Below, piece after piece: positions 52,573 to 63,847 of a DNA stretch of 64,000 nucleotides. The notes below the pieces were generated by a model. The model ran no database searches, was not told the origin of the DNA, and was given only the letters and a program-made list of their open reading frames with translations. Origin of the DNA: Lichina pygmaea (lineage: Eukaryota > Ascomycota > Lichinomycetes > Lichinales > Lichinaceae); contig OY730172.1 in the NCBI GenBank assembly GCA_963422465.1, positions 868,001-932,000 of the forward strand. The letters run 5' to 3'. A program made the position numbers and the translations under genes. How positions within the stretch are numbered: the first letter of the stretch is position 1; each line of letters opens with the position of its first letter.

Positions 52573-55457
52573 GAGTATTGGGTATCCTGCTGGTGATTGA
52601 GATTCTTGAATGAAACTCTTTTTCAGGTTTTCCTCCAGGTACTCACAAAGTACTTGGAGCTCTTTCTCTGATAACTGGTAAATTGGTCCAAATCCTGGCT
52701 CTGTCCCTGGTTGCAACTTGATCTCATAATCCCAAGGTTGGTGCTTAGGCAACACTGCTATCATTGTCTCTTCCTGAAAGAGGTTATCATACCCAGGTCA
52801 GTACTCTTCAGAGATCTCCAGAAGGTTAACAACTTCCTCTCTCTTCATCTCTGACTGTTTGGCCACCTAGTTCTGGGGTATGCCTGTTGAGGCAGACCTC
52901 TTCTCTTGAGAGTTGTTCTTTCTGTCAGTGAGGTTCCACTGAGGACTCCTTCCCTTATCTGTCCACACCTTCTGCGGCTGGTAACAGGTCCAAGCTGTGT
53001 TGTTAGTGCAGTTCCTAAATGTGAGTACTCCTGTCCTCCAGTTAACAACTGGGTTGTACTTCTTTAGCCAAGGTATCCCCAAATAGATATCCTGAGTGGC
53101 CAACTTGATGATATCAAGGTGGATTCTTTCAGCATGGTGTCTGGTAACTATTTCCATTGGCTGTGTCTTATGGCAGACTAGCTCTATCTGTCCAGTTGCT
53201 ATTGCGAGCTGATAGGGCTGCTGCTTGTGTCTCCTTCCAGTGCTAAGGGTGTTGTAAAGTTGTCTTGAAATATAGTTCCCACTGGCTCCAGAGTCAACAA
53301 GTGTGTATGTCTGTACTGGTGTGTTGGTGTGTAGTGACACAGGCAATCGCAGGTGCTTTGCATTACTAGGGGTTATGTTGTTGAGCTCCCAATGTTACCC
53401 CTTGACAAGAGAGTTCAGTCTTTTCCTGATTGAAGTGTCTTTCTACTGACTGGGCAATAGGTCCAGCTATTCCCATCAGTTCTGAGAAATCTGTTCATGA
53501 ATTTATCTTGCTGATGCTTGTCACATCCAGGCTTGAGGCAGTACTGCCAATTGTTGATGTAGCAGTTGTGGTTGTTGCCTTGCTGTAGGAACATGAGGTG
53601 TTTGTGCCAATCATGTGTGTGCCTGGGGAATGTAGTGTGTTGGTGTTTATCCCAAAGATAGATCTCACACACATCCTTCTTGCAATTAACCCAATACTTG
53701 TGGCAGGTGCTGTGGTAGGGTGAATGTCCTCTGTACCTTCATAGTTGTTTGTGGTAGGTGTAGTAGTGTTTCGTGCAAAACCTCCACTGTAGTTCACTGT
53801 ACTGTAGGTTTTGTGGGTCTATGCTGTAAGTATAGCTTCCTTGTGGTATTTCTTTTTTGATAGATGTGGGTTTGTCTTGGTCTCCATCAGAGGTGGTTAA
53901 GAGCTCCTGTCCCTTGTCCTGACCTGTCTGTTCTGGTAGATTCTTGCCTCCTGATGTTACCAGTTGGTGGGCTGCTTCCAATTTCTGATTGTAGTTATCC
54001 TATTGTTTGAGGGATAGCTGAGCCTCTCCTGGTGGGTCCTCTGGCTTGATAACATTCCAGTCTCTGTCAAGTGTATTTAGTTGCTGTCAGTGTACCTTGT
54101 TCTTTGAACAACAGTCTTTCACCATGTGGCCTAGTTTGCCACAGGCATAGCACTTCAGTGCTTTCCCTTTTTTGTTGTTTCTTCCCTTTGTGAACCTTCT
54201 CTTGTGGTGGACTGTATCCAGTTCCATAGGTGCATAGCTATATAGGTCATGTGGTGGTGCCTTGTTAGGCAGCTTGTAGTGGTTACTCACATGCCATACA
54301 GGGTGGCTGTATCCTCTGTCGTAGCACTTCTCTATCACTCACTCGAATAGCTTGTCATTGATGTTGATTGCTTGTGTGATGAGCTTATCCAGTGTGTTGA
54401 CCACTGGTCTGTTGAAGATGATTTTGTCCTTCATGTTTTCTTTGAGTCTATGTCAGTACATGACCATCAGGGTGTTGTTGTCCCAGTCAGTCAGTACTGA
54501 GTATTGCTTGAACTGTATAGTGTACTCTGCGGTGGAGTGTTGTTGTTTGATGTGCTGGATCATTTGTATAACCACTTTGTCTTTGTTAGATAGTCCAAAG
54601 ATTCTTTTGATCTTGTCCTTGAATCACGTCCATTTTGTCATCCATTCTGATGTACTGTCATGGTCTCTGTTTTCTGAGAGATGTTTGTTGATGTAGGGCT
54701 TGATCTATTGATAAGTATTACCTCTCATGTAAGTGGTTGCAAAGAGAGGCCACTTTTCTTTAGGCAGCTTTGTCTCTGGTTAGAATTGAAAGTAGACTTG
54801 GAGTTGCATGAGCTAGTCGTTGACCTTGTTTCTTTCACTGTAGAACAGGTCTGGCTTGGCAACACTAATCTTTCCATCTGGGAAGTTGGGGTTGGTTGCT
54901 CCTGAGGTACTCATCCTTGAGGGTCTTCAAAGTGTTGCAGTCTGTACTGTGCCATCCTAACTGAGTATAGGATTAAGGGTGAGATGTGGAAGGTGGGTTG
55001 GTTCTCACAGGAGAGGAGTGTCAAGAAGCACAAAGAGGTTTGGTGGAACATGGTGGTGGTGACACCTGATCAATGGCTTTGTACAAAAGGATTGTATTGA
55101 AGTAGATCTAGTTGTCTGGATCACAACATGAGTTGAAGACAATTGTTCCATAAGGGAACTATCGCCAGACTATATAGTGCTGGCCTGTCAAGACAATCAA
55201 GATTGTCTTGACAGTCCCACTATGTTATACACCCTGCGTTGAGACTGGTGAGATTGTCTTGATACTTCATGCATCCTGTGTTGAGACTGGTGAGATTGTC
55301 TTGATGCTTCATGCATACTGCGTCAAGACTCCTGTGTGTGTCTTGACAGTCATGTGACTTCTTGTTGGTTAGTCACTTGACTTCCATGGTGTCCTCTTGC
55401 CTGGCCCACAGTCTGATTGCCTATAAATAAGTGGCTCCTATCCCATGGGTTGTAACA
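52573..55457 (-). mobile_element. Gyp-G: 5' part of a Gyp-D/E/F-family fossil in opposite orientation to Gyp-D
   Basis: Minus-strand parts: 5' LTR 54933-55457 (525 bases, with fewer 42-base units than its relatives); gag from 54905; zinc knuckle block (CYACGKLGHMVKDC) within 54338-54087; protease 53346-52867; start of the reverse transcriptase 52764-52573. The element stops at the LINE 5' end. Its outer end joins Gyp-C integrase directly at 55458, and the flanking bases (CTTGC) do not match those at the left end of Gyp-D (ACCTC). Decayed, with several breaks. Confidence 0.82.
54933..55457 (-). repeat. 5' LTR of Gyp-G
   Basis: 525 bases, TGTTGCAGTC to GGTTGTAACA on the plus strand. About 76 bases shorter than the 601-base relatives, close to two 42-base units fewer. 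Confidence 0.85.
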
Positions 55458-56571
55458 CTTGCCCAAGTCAAGAGATACCTGCTTCCCTGGTGCCAAGCAC
55501 ATCTGGGTCATCACTGACCATCTCACCAAAGAACACCACTTTATGCTATGTGCTGAGATGACAACCTTGCATCTTGTCCAGATGTTCATCCAGTTTGTTA
55601 TCTGTACCCATGGCCTACCCAGAAGTATTGTCTCAGACAGAGGAGGTCAGTTTGTCAGCTTATTCTGGAAAGTACTCTGTGCCCATCTTGATGTCATGCT
55701 ACGACTATCCTCAGAACACCACCCAGAGACAGATAGTCAGATAGAACAAGAGAATCAGAAGCTTGAACACTACCTGAGATCCTATGTCAACTATCTCCAA
55801 GATGACTGGGTCCAATGGCTTCCTCTGGCAGAGTTCACACAGAACAACTTCCAGTCTGATTCCTCTGGCATGTCACTGTTCTTTGCTAACAAAGGGTTCC
55901 ATCCACAGCTCAGTATCACACCCATGAGTGAAGCCTGCAACCAAGATGCTATGGAAATCTCTGGAGAAATGATGCAGATTCTGGAACAGTTGCAAGCTGA
56001 ACTCCGACTATCTCAGAAAGCTCAAACTCACACCACCAATTTGCATCAAGTCCTGTCACTGTCCTATCAAACTGGAGATCTTGTTTGGCTGAATACCAAG
56101 AACATCAGGACACACCACCTATGCAAAAAGCTTGACGACAAGTGGATTGGACTATTCAAGGTGTTGAAGATAATTAGAAGCTGTGCCTGCTATCTGGAGC
56201 TTCCACACACTCTCAAGATCCACCCTGTCTTTCACGTTTCCCTTCTATGTCTGACACCTGCTAATCCTATCCCTGGCCAATCAAATGAACACCCTGGCCC
56301 TGTTATTAGTCAAGACACAGATGAAGAGTTCCAGGTTGAAGAAATCCTTGACTCCAAGCCAGCAATATCTTGACAGAAGTTTAAGTACCTGGTCAAATAG
56401 TCTGGATAGCCAATTGAAGATACCACTGAAGAGCCTATTGAGTATCTTGACAACACCAAAGACACTATCTACAACTTCTATGAGAAATACCCAAGGAAAC
56501 CACAGCCACGGAACTACGCCCACAAGCGGCCTGAGGCTCACAGGAGTTCGCCATGTGAAGGAGAGAGGTAA

Positions 56572-56778
56572 TGTCACAGTTCTGGCCCAGTTGCATATCT
56601 GGCACAAGTCACGCACCTTGCCGGGAAGTTCTATCTGCACTGTTGCCTGTTTGCTCTGCTGTATCCCCTGCCTATAAGAACTTCTCCTGCTCCCCCAGCT
56701 TCTTCTCTTCTTCTTTTCTCTTTTCCTTCCTTGTCTTTTGTCTTGTACATCAATCCAAGTCTCAAGTCTCAAGCCAAG
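56572..56778 (+). repeat. 3' LTR of Gyp-C, left piece
   Basis: Starts TGTCACAGTTCTGG after a purine-rich tract and is interrupted at 56778 by Gyp-H. The remainder follows at 63082-63146; the two pieces total 272 bases against 267 for the 5' LTR. Confidence 0.88.
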
Positions 56779-57209
56779 TGTTAAGGCCTAGGCCGGAACA
56801 GCCCAGGTAAGCGAGGAGCTCGTCCGGTGGACGAGCAGGAGCTAAGCGAGAAGCTTGTCCGGTGGACAAGCAGGAGCTAAGCGAGGAGCTTGTCCGGTGG
56901 ACGAGCAGGAGCTAAGCGAGGAGCTTGTCTGGTGGACGAGCAGGAGCTAAGCGAGGAGCTCGTCCACGCAAAAGGGCAATACCCCTTGAGGAGACCCCCC
57001 CCCCTCAGAGCATCTGTATAAAGACCCCCCAAAAGGCCCGGAGAGATTAGCTCTCCAGGCTGAACACAATACGCACACATCGTACTGAGACAATAGCACA
57101 GGAGAGTTACCCTACCTGTCTATTCCTCTACCAAGTCCCTGTCTAGAATCCACCCTGCGAAGCAACAGACTGTACCAGTTTCTGTGTGAACCTGGCCCAG
57201 CCTTTAACA
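56779..57209 (+). repeat. 5' LTR of Gyp-H
   Basis: 431 bases, TGTTAAGGCC to GCCTTTAACA. It carries four tandem 35-base units (about 56824-56963; core GGTGGACGAGCAGGAGCTAA) where the partner LTR has one. Confidence 0.92.
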
Positions 57210-60200
57210 GTTTCAGCCTCTAACACATAGGACACTGACTTGATACGATGGTGGATCCACAAAGCCCTACCCCTTCTCAGACAGCCCAAGCCCAGGCTGT
57301 CCAGGCAGCACCTATTGTTAACCTACCCCCGAAGCCCTTGAAGGTAGGTGCTCTGAAGAGGTACAATAGATCCAGGGGAGGACTGGAGTTGTTCTTCTCA
57401 CAACTGGAGCTCTACTATAGGTTCAACACAGCCCAGTTCCTGACAGACCAGGAGAAGGTGCTATTTGCAGCCTTCTACCTGGAAGAACCTGCCTTCACTT
57501 GGTTCAATGTCTACTTAAGGGATTACCTAGACAATCAGGCAGACCCCAAGGAGCAAGAAGACAATACCCGACAGATCATGGGAAGCTTGAAAACCTTTAA
57601 GACAGCCATGAGAAAGATGTTTGGGATCCTTGACAAGGAAAGGGATGCGGAACAAAAGCTCCAAGCACTGCGGCAAACTGGATCAGCATCAGAATTTGCA
57701 GCGAAGTTCCAACAACTAGCAGTGAGGACTCAGTGGGGAGACAGTGCACTAACAGCACTATTCTACCAAGGCCTCAAGGAACAAGTCAAGGATAACATCG
57801 TGTGAGGAGACTGACCAATCAAGCTCTACAAAATGATCAAGACTGCAGCTCGCATTGACAACTGACAGTTTGAGAGAGAGCTCGAGAAGTGAGGCAAGCA
57901 GACAAAACTATAGGTGAAGAAAAAGCCAACACCTGCCAAAGATAACTACAGCTTGGTACCCATGGAAATTGATGTGGTGGAACCACGAAAGAAGGAGACA
58001 CGGAAGTGTTACAACTGTCAGAAAGTGGGCCACCTTGCGGTGAACTGCAGAAGTAAGAAGAAGGACAAGAAGAGCAAAGGGAAGCAGTTGAATGCCACGA
58101 GTGCCTGGAAAGGCAGGGAGATGGAGGAGCCCCAGAGAGCCCCCCAAGGCACACTGCCCCACAATCACCCTGAGGTGGCACTCCTCAGAGAGGAGGACAA
58201 CCTCTGACAACACACTGAAAAACTTGAGAACATACTTCAGGAAACCTTGGATCACCTCAACAAGGTCCAAAGGAAGGTTGACAGAATCCACTGGGAGGAA
58301 GACCTGATCTCCGAGTTTGACACAACCAGCTATATGGAGGAACAGGTTGATGACAAGGAAGCCCAGCCACCACCAGTCCCCGACAAACCTGTCCTTTGAT
58401 GACAGGACACAACCCTATCAGAAATAGGGGAAACACAAGTGTCACGATAGGTTGACGACACCCTCAGCATCACACAGGTCAGAGACATCACCACACAAGT
58501 AGACCTACACCAGGCCACAACAGCAGCCTGCGGACAACCTTATTGGAAGGTGTGCGAGGACGACCACTGCAAGGAACACCTTCTAGAGAAGAGAAAGAAG
58601 ATGTGGTTCCCAGAGTCTGAGGTGGAAGCACGATGGAATATACACATCCAAAGGGTCAACCCTGAACAAGATGATTGCAACCAAGATCTGTGGGAACAAT
58701 GCCTCACCACATGATGCAAACAACACGTGGTAGAGCGTCAGGCCCAGGGCCTAGGCAGCTCAAAAAACTAGCAGCACTCTTCAAAACCGGGGTCGGAAGA
58801 GCAGGCAAGACAACACCCCGGGAGGAAGGAGTCAAGCTGAGCCTTGACGCAACAGCCTGCAGCCCGCACTTTCGCATCAAGATCAGAGTCAATGGGTGGT
58901 TGGCTAAGGCCATGATCAACTCTGGTGTGACTGGCAACTTCATGTCAGAAAGCTTTGCCAGAAGAAACAAGGTTCCAGTCCAAGGCAAGAAAGACCCCTA
59001 CCAGTTGACAGTGGTAGACGGAACACCACTCTCCAAAGACAAGAGACAAGTGATGAAGGAGACCAAGAGCCTGAGACTGAGTGTCCATGGCATGACGATC
59101 AGAACAGAGGAATTCAACTTGGTCTGGATACCACACAAAGTTATATTGGGGCTTCCGTGGTTGGAAAAACAAAACCCAAGGATTGACTGGAGAAGAAGGC
59201 AACTAGTCTTTCCAGACAGAACACTGGTCACGTCAGAACCAGGGGTGATGATTAAAGAAATCTCACTGACATGCTGGAAGAAATACCACCGCCACAGGCA
59301 GGCCTGTGTAGCCTGGATGAAACCCCGAACACAACAACTTTGCACCACACAAGACACTGTGGGCAAGACTCAGGCACCGCAGTTGCCAAGTGAGTATAAA
59401 GAATACCAGGAGATGTTCGAAGAAACAGTGATTGTGACACTACTGGAACATCAGGAGTGGGACCACAAGATTCCGCTGGAAGACAGAAAAAAACCCACAC
59501 ATAGCCCTATCTACACTCTGTCAGCAAAAGAGCTTGAGGCCCTGAGAGACTACCTGGACGAGAACCTAGTGAAAGAGTTCATAAGACCTTCAACATCACC
59601 AGCTGGATACCTGATACTGTTTGTGCCAAAGAAAGACAGCAAACTTTGACTGTGTGTCGATTATCAGCGGCTAAATGTGATTACAGTGAAAAACTGCTAC
59701 CCACTGCTATTGATATCGGAAATCCAAGACTGGATCCAAGGAGCCAAATAGTTTACCAAGTTTGACATTCAAGGTGCTTTCAACCTGGTTAGGATGAAAG
59801 ACGGCGAAGAATGGAAGACAGCCTTTCGTACGAGGTACAGGCACTACAAGTATACCGTGATGCTATTCAGCCTTACGAATGCACTGGCAACATTCCAATC
59901 ACTTATTAACGCTGTCCTCCAACAATACCTGGACATATTTGTCACCACTTATATTGACAATGTCTTGGTATACACCAATGGAACCTTGGAGAAGCATAAA
60001 CAGCATGTCAAAACAATCCTACATGCGCTCCAGAAAGCAGGCATGAGGTTACACCTTGATAAAAGTGTTTTCCACACAAAAGAAGTGGAATATTTGGGGT
60101 CGATCCTGACAACAGAAGGAATCCAAATAGACGACACAAAGACAGCAGCAGTACGAGACTGGCCAACACCCAAAAACCTCAAAGAAGTACAATCCTTCCT

Positions 60201-62122
60201 AGGATTTGCAAACTTCTACTGACGATTCATCAAGGACTACTCAAGAACAGCAGCAGCCTTGACAGAGTTAACCAGAAAGAATGAATCTTTCAGGTGGGGG
60301 GAGAGCCAACAAGTGGCCTTCCAGGAGTTGAAGAATAAATTCATCTCCGCACCTATTTTGGCATCATTTGATCCCGAGAAGAGGATCATTCTGGAAACTG
60401 ATACCTCAGACCAAGCATTGGGATCCTGCTTGTGTCAACCAGACACCAACAACCACTTACACCCTGTCGCGTACTGATCGAGAAAGTTCTCTGGCCCAGA
60501 ACTGAGGTACGATGTTCACAACAAAGAGTTACTAGCAATCATCGACGCATTCCAAGAATGGAGGCCTTACTTGGAGGGGGCAAAATACACAGTAGACATG
60601 TACTCGGACCACAAGAACTTAGCTTACTTCACAACAACAAAGAAGCTAAACTGACAACAAGTTTGATGGGCAGAGTTGTTGGCATCATACAACTTCCAAA
60701 TCCTCTACCGGAAGGGCACTGAAAATGCTCAAGTGGACGCACTCAGCAGGCGACCAGACCTGATGGATGAGAAAACAACAGAGGAACACCCAATCCTAGC
60801 GACAAAAGGACGAACCCTGGTCTATGCCCAGCCCCAACTGGCAACAACTGAAACGAAGGGTCCACTCCTTACTCTTGGCCACAAGGCGACAAACAAAAAG
60901 GAAATTGTGCCAGGAAGAGCACAAGAGGAGGTGATCCGGAGGCACCATGATAGACCTTTGCACGGACACCCCGGGTGAGATAAAACCTTGGAGAAAATCC
61001 AAAGGAACTACCGCTTCAACGGAATAAAGCGCAAGGTGACAGAGTTCATCCGCAACTGCGAACAGTGCGCGAAGAACAAGCCATCAAGACATAAGCCCTA
61101 TGGGCAGGCACAGCAAATGGACCTACCCAAGGCACCATAGGAAACCATCATGATGGATTTTGTGGTCAAGTTGCCAAAGTCAACAGACCCAGCAACAAAG
61201 GTGGTATACGACAGCATTTTGGTGGTTGTTGACAAGCTCACCAAATACGCCCACCTGGTCCCGTGGAAAGAGTCAGGAACCGCGAACGAACTCGCGAGCG
61301 TCCTACTCAAAGAGCTGGTAAGCCACTGAGGGCTACCAAAGACAATCATCTCAGATCAAGACAAACTCTTCACCTCGAAATTCTGGAACACGTGGACAAG
61401 GCAACTTGGCATTGATACAAGGATGTCAACAGCCTACCACCCACAAACTGACAGACAAACTGAGCGGACAAACCAGACAATGGAGCAGTATCTACAACAC
61501 TACGTCAACCACCAACAGGATAACTGGGTGGAACTACTACCAATAGCCCAGTTTGCGTACAACGACCAGCAACACAGCGTGACAGGGACGACACTGTTCT
61601 TTGCGAACTACGGAAGAAACCCCCGATGGCAGGCAACAGCAGGAGGCAATGTTGTCGATGTTAGCAAACTCACTGCTATGCACGAGATGATGAAAACAAC
61701 GATCGACCACACCCAGAACACCACCGCCCGCCGATTACACGACAAAAGGTTGAAGGGACCAACCCTGGAAAGGGGGGATAAGGTCTACCTATCAACAAAA
61801 AACCTGCGCTCAAAGTGACCGAGCAAAAAGCTGGACCACGTACGAATTGGACCATTCGAAATCGAGAAGCGCACTGGGAAGGTCAACTATCGACTGAGAC
61901 TACCACGAAAAGCAAGGATACACTGAGTATTCCACGTCTCGCTGCTCGAACCAGCACCCAGCGACGCAGAGATCAAGACAGAATGGAACTTCGAGGATGA
62001 CGAAGAAGAGTACGATGTCGAAAGGATCCTGGATAGTCGAAGAAACAGACGGAAAACCGAGTACCTGGTGAAGTGGTTAGGATTTGACGAAGAGGAGAAT
62101 TCGTGGGAACCAACCGAAAACT

Positions 62123-62632
62123 TCAGCTCTGCGATGAACCAGAAGCTGGTGGATTACCACCAAGCAAACCCGCAGCAACCAGGTCTGACAGGGACAACGG
62201 CTCAAGAGAAGCCAAAGTCTCTGAGGAGAAGATGTCCTCAAAGGACGGTGGAGCAGCAGCCTGACTGGCCTCCCGTTCGCGGATAACGCGGAGGGCCTCT
62301 TGTTCCTGAGCATCAAGAGACTCTTGATCCTTGATGGCTGACAGCTCACGACGGATGGCATCAGCCTCCTTCTGTGAGAGACGACCCAGCTGCCGGCGGA
62401 GGCGGATCTGCCGGGGAAGCAACTTTGACAATTGGTCATCAGTCTCCCGCAGCTGAGCCTTGAGCTGCTCGCGCTCAAGTTCCATCTTCTTCCATTCCGA
62501 TTCCGAGAGATGAAGGTCGCAGCGACGACCCTTCTCAACACACCGACGACAAAAAGATGATGCGGAGCTCACAACACACTTGGCGTGGTCGCGACGACAA
62601 GCACCGCATGCGATTTTCGATTCCTTGCCCAT
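62123..62632 (-). CDS. Antisense accessory ORF of Gyp-H: Zn2Cys6-like cluster plus coiled coil
   Basis: 169 residues, starting MGKESKIACGACRRD, opposite to gag-pol and between the chromodomain and the 3' LTR. Cysteines follow CX2CX6CX8CX2CX6C (CGACRRDHAKC, then CRRCVEKGRRC), followed by DLHLSESEWKKMELEREQL, a long E/K/R/Q/L coiled-coil-like stretch, and an S/P/L-rich tail (FEDIFSSETLASLEPLSLS). It is clearly homologous to the Gyp-A ORF along its length. The frame is open although gag-pol of the same element is broken many times. Its 3' end overlaps the pol frame end by about 160 bases, tail to tail. Function unknown; DNA or RNA binding is inferred from the cluster. Confidence 0.72.
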   Translation of the reverse strand: MGKESKIACGACRRDHAKCVVSSASSFCRRCVEKGRRCDLHLSESEWKKMELEREQLKAQLRETDDQLSKLLPRQIRLRRQLGRLSQKEADAIRRELSAIKDQESLDAQEQEALRVIREREASQAAAPPSFEDIFSSETLASLEPLSLSDLVAAGLLGGNPPASGSSQS

Positions 62633-62756
62633 TTTGCCAATACGACAAGAAAGAAAACCGCGACGACGAGTTCAAGTTGTCTGGCCTCGGTTCATGACAA
62701 GAGAGGAGCAGGAACGAAAAGGATCTGGGGACAGAACCCTTGGAGGGAGGGGATAG

Positions 62757-63081
62757 TGTTAAGGCCTAGGCCGGAACAGCCCAGGTAAGCGAGGAGCTCG
62801 TCCGGTGGACGAGCAGGAGCTAAGCGAGGAGCTCGTCCACGCAAAAGGACGATACCCCTCGAGGAGACCCCCCCCCTCGGGGCATCTGTATAAAGACCCC
62901 CCAAAGAGCCCGGAGGGATTAGCTCTCCAGGCTGAACACAATACGCACACATCGTACTGAGACAATAGCACAGGAGAGTTACCCCACCTGTCTATTCCTC
63001 TACCGAGTCCCTGTCTAGAATCCGCCCTGCGAAGCAACAGACCGTACCAGTTTCTGTGTGAACCCGGCCCGGCCTTTAACA
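62757..63081 (+). repeat. 3' LTR of Gyp-H
   Basis: 325 bases with one 35-base unit. It is shorter than the 5' LTR by 106 bases, which corresponds to three units. Confidence 0.92.
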
Positions 63082-63146
63082 CCAAGTCAGGTCAAGGTTA
63101 CCGAATCAGTTAGGCTCGAGTTCTGCTCTGCTATTGCCTTGTCACA
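63082..63146 (+). repeat. 3' LTR of Gyp-C, right piece
   Basis: Begins with the second copy of the CCAAG target duplication and ends CCTTGTCACA, followed by AGTGT, the Gyp-C target duplication. Confidence 0.88.
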
Positions 63147-63435
63147 AGTGTTGAGTGTCATCTTGAGTGACAGTGACGTGATGAAGCTCTCAAGCTTCTC
63201 ATGCGTGATTTCCGTGTTTCCGCCATCGCCACTGAAGATCTCTGGGTCAGCAGTGCGTTCGGACTTGGACTTGGGAGTAGTGTTAGTAGCTTGAATTCGC
63301 ATGAACTCTGCAAACATGTTGCGAAGGAACTCGTCATTTCCAGCAACTGGCATGGCTTGGTCTGGTTGTTGAGACATGACAAGGACGTGAACGTGGCTTG
63401 GTGAAGTGTGTTATGGTTGGGTAGGTCTTTCGTAG

Positions 63436-63842
63436 TGTGACAAGGCAATGGCAGAGCAGAACTCGAGTCTAACTGATTCGGTAACCTTGACCTGACTTGG
63501 CTTGAGACTTGAGACTTGGATTGATGTACAAGACGAAAGACAAGGAAGGAAAAGAGAAAAGAAGAAGAGAAGAAGCTGGGGGAGCAGGAGAAGTTCTTAT
63601 AGGCAGGGGATACGGCGGAGCAAACAGGCAACAGTGCAGATGGAACTTCCCGGCAAGGTGCGTGACTTGTGCCAGATATGCAACTGGGCCAGAACCGTGA
63701 CAGGAACTTCCCGGCAAGGTGCGTGACTTGTGCCAGATATGCAACGAGGCAATGGCAGAGCAAACAGGCAACAGTGCAGATGGAACTTCCCGGCAAGGTG
63801 CGTGACTTGTGCCAGATATGCAACTGGGCCAGAACCGTGACA
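63436..63842 (-). repeat. 5' LTR of Gyp-B
   Basis: 407 bases, TGTGACAAGG to ACCGTGACA on the plus strand, partner of 24272-24680. The internal tandem units are arranged differently from the partner LTR. Confidence 0.88.
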
Positions 63843-63847
63843 CTTAT

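Larger units (their letters stand above)
56779..63081 (+). mobile_element. Gyp-H: Ty3/gypsy chromovirus fossil related to Gyp-A, inserted in the Gyp-C 3' LTR
   Basis: Exact target duplication CCAAG (56774-56778 and 63082-63086). LTRs are 56779-57209 and 62757-63081. The sequence just inside the 5' LTR (GTTTCAGCCTCTAACACA) is the same as in Gyp-A, marking a shared primer-binding region. Plus-strand parts: gag 57248-57805; zinc knuckle (CYNCQKVGHLAVNC) 57914-58207; protease region near 58900; reverse transcriptase about 59500-60220; RNase H 60259-60660; integrase about 60950-61818; chromodomain (YDVERILDS...YLVKWLGFDEEE) about 62010-62170. The accessory ORF lies on the opposite strand at 62632-62123. 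Complete in parts, with about ten breaks; older than Gyp-A. Confidence 0.92.
29173..63146 (+). mobile_element. Gyp-C: second copy of the Gyp-B family, inserted in Gyp-B gag in opposite orientation
   Basis: Target duplication AGTGT is exact (29168-29172 and 63147-63151). Parts: 5' LTR 29173-29439; gag about 29497-30167; then foreign DNA (Gyp-D to Gyp-G); integrase and C-terminus 55459-56373; 3' LTR in two pieces, 56572-56778 and 63082-63146, separated by Gyp-H. The stretch corresponding to Gyp-B from about 28,735 down to 25,810 (protease through RNase H) is missing, apparently lost when the inner block formed. Old and broken in several places. Confidence 0.85.
24272..63842 (-). mobile_element. 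Gyp-B: Ty3/gypsy fossil split by Gyp-C
   Basis: Inserted in the copia leader; flanks are CTCAT (24267-24271) and CTTAT (63843-63847), a duplication with one C/T difference. Minus-strand parts: 5' LTR 63436-63842; gag N-terminal block 63377-63152; gag C-terminal block 29172 to about 28580 with zinc knuckle CFYCGNQGHVSTFC near 28550; protease region about 28450-28000; reverse transcriptase 27815-27010; RNase H about 27000-26300; integrase 25811-25434; integrase C-terminus 25262-24879; 3' LTR 24272-24680. Gag is interrupted by Gyp-C. It is old and decayed, with roughly ten or more breaks. Confidence 0.85.

Noticed and set aside
30168-55457. Gyp-D to Gyp-G as one insertion into Gyp-C
   Set aside because: The flanks do not share a target duplication, the two ends are in opposite orientation, and Gyp-C lacks the sequence that should lie between them.
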